Shown: positions 62,520-64,000 of the stretch, piece by piece
Layout of the letters: each line of letters begins with the position of its first letter
How positions within the stretch are numbered: the stretch's first letter is position 1
Source: Pseudomonas chlororaphis subsp. chlororaphis
GTDB taxonomy: Bacteria > Pseudomonadota > Gammaproteobacteria > Pseudomonadales > Pseudomonadaceae
Length of the DNA stretch: 64,000 nucleotides
NCBI RefSeq assembly: GCF_003945765.1
Contig: NZ_CP027712.1
Location: 2,046,001 to 2,110,000 of the forward strand
Direction: 5' to 3'
Position numbers and translations under genes: made by a program
The notes under the pieces: generated by a model
The model's input: only the letters and a program-made list of their open reading frames with translations
Told to the model about the DNA's origin: nothing
Databases searched by the model: none

Positions 62520-63539
62520 ATGTATACCCTGGCCCGCCAGCTGTTGTTCAAACTCTCCCCGGAAACCTCCCACGATCTGTCCCTGGACCTGATCGGCGCG
62601 GGCGGGCGTTTGGGCCTCAATGGCTTGCTGTGCAAGGCGCCGGCGCAGATGCCGGTGAAGGTCATGGGCCTGGACTTCCCGAACCCGGTCGGCCTCGCGG
62701 CCGGCCTGGACAAGAACGGCGCGGCCATCGACGGCTTCGCCCAATTGGGTTTCGGCTTCGTCGAAATCGGCACCATCACTCCGCGTCCGCAGCCGGGCAA
62801 CCCCAAGCCGCGGATCTTCCGCCTGCCGGAAGCCGAAGCGATCATCAACCGCATGGGCTTCAACAACCTGGGCGTCGATTACCTGCTGGCCCGGGTGGCA
62901 GCGGCCAAGTACAAGGGCGTGCTGGGGATCAACATTGGCAAGAACTTCGATACTCCGGTCGAGCGCGCGGTGGATGACTACCTGATCTGCCTGGACAAGG
63001 TGTATGCCCACGCCAGCTACGTGACGGTCAACGTCAGTTCGCCCAACACCCCGGGCCTGCGCAGCCTGCAGTTCGGCGAGTCGCTCAAGCAGCTGCTCGG
63101 CGCCCTCAGCCAGCGTCAGCAGGAGTTGGCGGTGCAGCATGGCAAGCGGGTACCGCTGGCGATCAAGATCGCCCCGGACATGACCGACGAAGAAACCGCC
63201 GAAGTGGCGCAAGCGCTGATCGAGACCGGGATGGACGCGGTCATCGCCACCAACACCACCCTGAGCCGCGTCGGCGTCGAAGGCATGGAGCATGGCGACG
63301 AGGCGGGCGGCCTGTCCGGTGCGCCGGTGCGCGACAAGAGCACCCACACCGTGAAGGTGCTGGCGGGCGAGCTGGCCGGGCGTTTGCCGATCATTGCGGT
63401 GGGCGGTATCACCGAAGGCAAGCATGCGGCGGAAAAGATCGCTGCCGGCGCCAGCCTGGTGCAGTTGTATTCGGGCTTCATCTACAAGGGCCCGGCGCTG
63501 ATTCGCGAGTCGGTGGACGCGATCGCCGCGTTGCGCTGA
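62520..63539 (+). CDS. pyrD: Dihydroorotate dehydrogenase (quinone)
   Basis: This protein has 339 residues. Class 2 features: an N-terminal hydrophobic helix for membrane/quinone contact ('[19 protein letters not shown]'), FMN motifs '[14 protein letters not shown]', 'NMGFNNLG'-type ('[10 protein letters not shown]'), catalytic Ser in '[11 protein letters not shown]', 'IATNTT' and the final 'AVGGI'. It oxidises dihydroorotate to orotate in pyrimidine synthesis. The pyrD-rmf pairing with rmf on the opposite strand is a normal Pseudomonas arrangement. Confidence 0.97.
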   Translation: MYTLARQLLFKLSPETSHDLSLDLIGAGGRLGLNGLLCKAPAQMPVKVMGLDFPNPVGLAAGLDKNGAAIDGFAQLGFGFVEIGTITPRPQPGNPKPRIFRLPEAEAIINRMGFNNLGVDYLLARVAAAKYKGVLGINIGKNFDTPVERAVDDYLICLDKVYAHASYVTVNVSSPNTPGLRSLQFGESLKQLLGALSQRQQELAVQHGKRVPLAIKIAPDMTDEETAEVAQALIETGMDAVIATNTTLSRVGVEGMEHGDEAGGLSGAPVRDKSTHTVKVLAGELAGRLPIIAVGGITEGKHAAEKIAAGASLVQLYSGFIYKGPALIRESVDAIAALR

Positions 63540-63563
63540 GGACAGCGGCTTTTGCGCGGCCAA

Positions 63564-63588
63564 TAAAAAGGGCTCCTTAAAGGAGCCC
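63564..63588 (-). terminator. Terminator of rmf
   Basis: On the minus strand GGGCTCCTT pairs with AAGGAGCCC and is followed by TTTTTATTG; it also sits 25 bases after the pyrD stop on the other strand. Confidence 0.85.
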
Positions 63589-63674
63589 CTGGGCCGCAGC
63601 CCGCCGTCCGGATGGGACGTGCGTGGTTAAGTCGTTACGTATTCAGATTTTGGTGTCGGAATGTGTGCCCTGTT

Positions 63675-63890
63675 TTAGCCGACGGCGTGAAGTTCGTTGA
63701 GTCTGTGGATTCCCGCAGTGCCGGTCATACCGTCCCAGTTGTCGCCGCGTCCTTCGCGCCAGCCATTGATCCAGGCTTGGCGTACCGACGGTAGAGTAAA
63801 GGGGCAAAGCTCACGGGACTTGCCATGAACGCCATACTGATATCCGCGCAAAAATGCTCTTTCCAACGGATCACGCTTAAGTCTTCTCAT
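63675..63890 (-). CDS. rmf: Ribosome modulation factor
   Basis: This protein has 71 residues, with GAGGGAAA upstream. It is basic at the N-terminus ('RRLKRDPLERAFLRGYQYGVHGKSRE', in parts) and has the RMF signature 'SVRQAWINGWREGRGDNWDG' (20). RMF binds the 30S subunit in stationary phase and promotes 100S dimers (hibernation). It lies on the strand opposite pyrD, as elsewhere in the genus. Confidence 0.96.
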   Translation of the reverse strand: MRRLKRDPLERAFLRGYQYGVHGKSRELCPFTLPSVRQAWINGWREGRGDNWDGMTGTAGIHRLNELHAVG

Positions 63891-63920
63891 AGGGTGTTTC
63901 CCTCACTTGTTGACTGTCTT

Positions 63921-64000
63921 ATGTCCCGTCGGCCTCGTTTGAGGCCGGGCAGAATGCTTCTGCCGTTGGTGCTCGCTGCCGGCGTCGCGAGCGTGGCGTT
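63921..64000 (+). CDS. Partial CDS at the right edge (hydrophobic N-terminus)
   Basis: An ATG at 63921 (or at 63954, with GAGG upstream) opens a frame that runs to the window end: MSRRPRLRPGRMLLPLVLAAGV. The basic start and Leu/Ala/Val run suggest a signal peptide or anchor. Only 26 codons are visible, so identity and even reality are unsure. Confidence 0.3.
   Translation, partial: MSRRPRLRPGRMLLPLVLAAGVASVA

Overview
The window is ordinary chromosome of a Pseudomonas species, most likely from the P. fluorescens complex (P. chlororaphis/protegens-like). The grounds are: high GC with NNC/NNG codon preference; the gene string ppsR/ppsA, hydrolase, rraA, zntB, crfX, cmpX, sigX, oprF, cobA and the nitrate assimilation genes, in the same order as in P. 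aeruginosa; the prpB-prpC-acnD-prpF-prpD order; an OprF with an Ala/Pro-rich linker lacking cysteines; and many paired Pseudomonas REP elements. I see no prophage, insertion sequence, integrase or CRISPR array.

Layout. 0-7.5 kb: end of a periplasmic binding protein, two DUF4398 lipoproteins (one with an OmpA domain), a frameshifted MocR-type regulator, small secreted or cytosolic proteins, a START-domain protein, an RraB-like protein and a cytochrome c. 7.9-12.2 kb: thiolase plus FadB-like beta-oxidation pair and a class I amidotransferase. 12.2-17.2 kb: LysR/SnoaL-like pair in a low-GC patch, CorA transporter, PlsC-type acyltransferase, crotonase and tRNA-Ser(GGA). 17.4-21.3 kb: small proteins and a HAD phosphatase. 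21.4-25.6 kb: SDR/LysR divergent pair, then hydantoin-type racemase and NCS1 permease. 26.1-29.1 kb: cysH, thrH, pabB. 29.3-32.4 kb: a tight operon of a retropepsin-like protease, an inactive transglutaminase fused to seven membrane helices and an ATP-grasp ligase. 32.7-41.2 kb: complete 2-methylcitrate cycle with its GntR regulator. 41.3-50.5 kb: ppsR/ppsA, hydrolase, rraA, zntB, crfX-cmpX-sigX-oprF. 50.5-62.3 kb: nitrate assimilation (nasS, nasT, transporter, PP2C-kinase fusion, nirB, nirD, nitrate reductase, cobA), all on the minus strand. 62.5-64 kb: pyrD, rmf and the edge of another gene.

The strongest system-level signal is in the nitrate cluster. Three separate transcription units (nasST, the transporter/kinase unit, nirBD-reductase-cobA) each start with a readable sigma-54 -24/-12 promoter. 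Each is followed by two small hairpins with six-base loops carrying A at loop position 1 and G at position 4, and then by an intrinsic terminator whose 5' arm overlaps the second hairpin. This is the architecture of RNA targets of ANTAR antiterminators, and the ANTAR protein NasT is encoded inside the cluster. NasS/NasT would therefore control the whole route from nitrate uptake to siroheme supply by antitermination, including their own expression.

Other points of interest are a one-base frameshift in an otherwise intact MocR regulator that has a clean direct-repeat operator, perfect palindromes in front of the prp regulator and the NCS1 permease gene, and the conserved but poorly understood protease/7TM/ATP-grasp operon.
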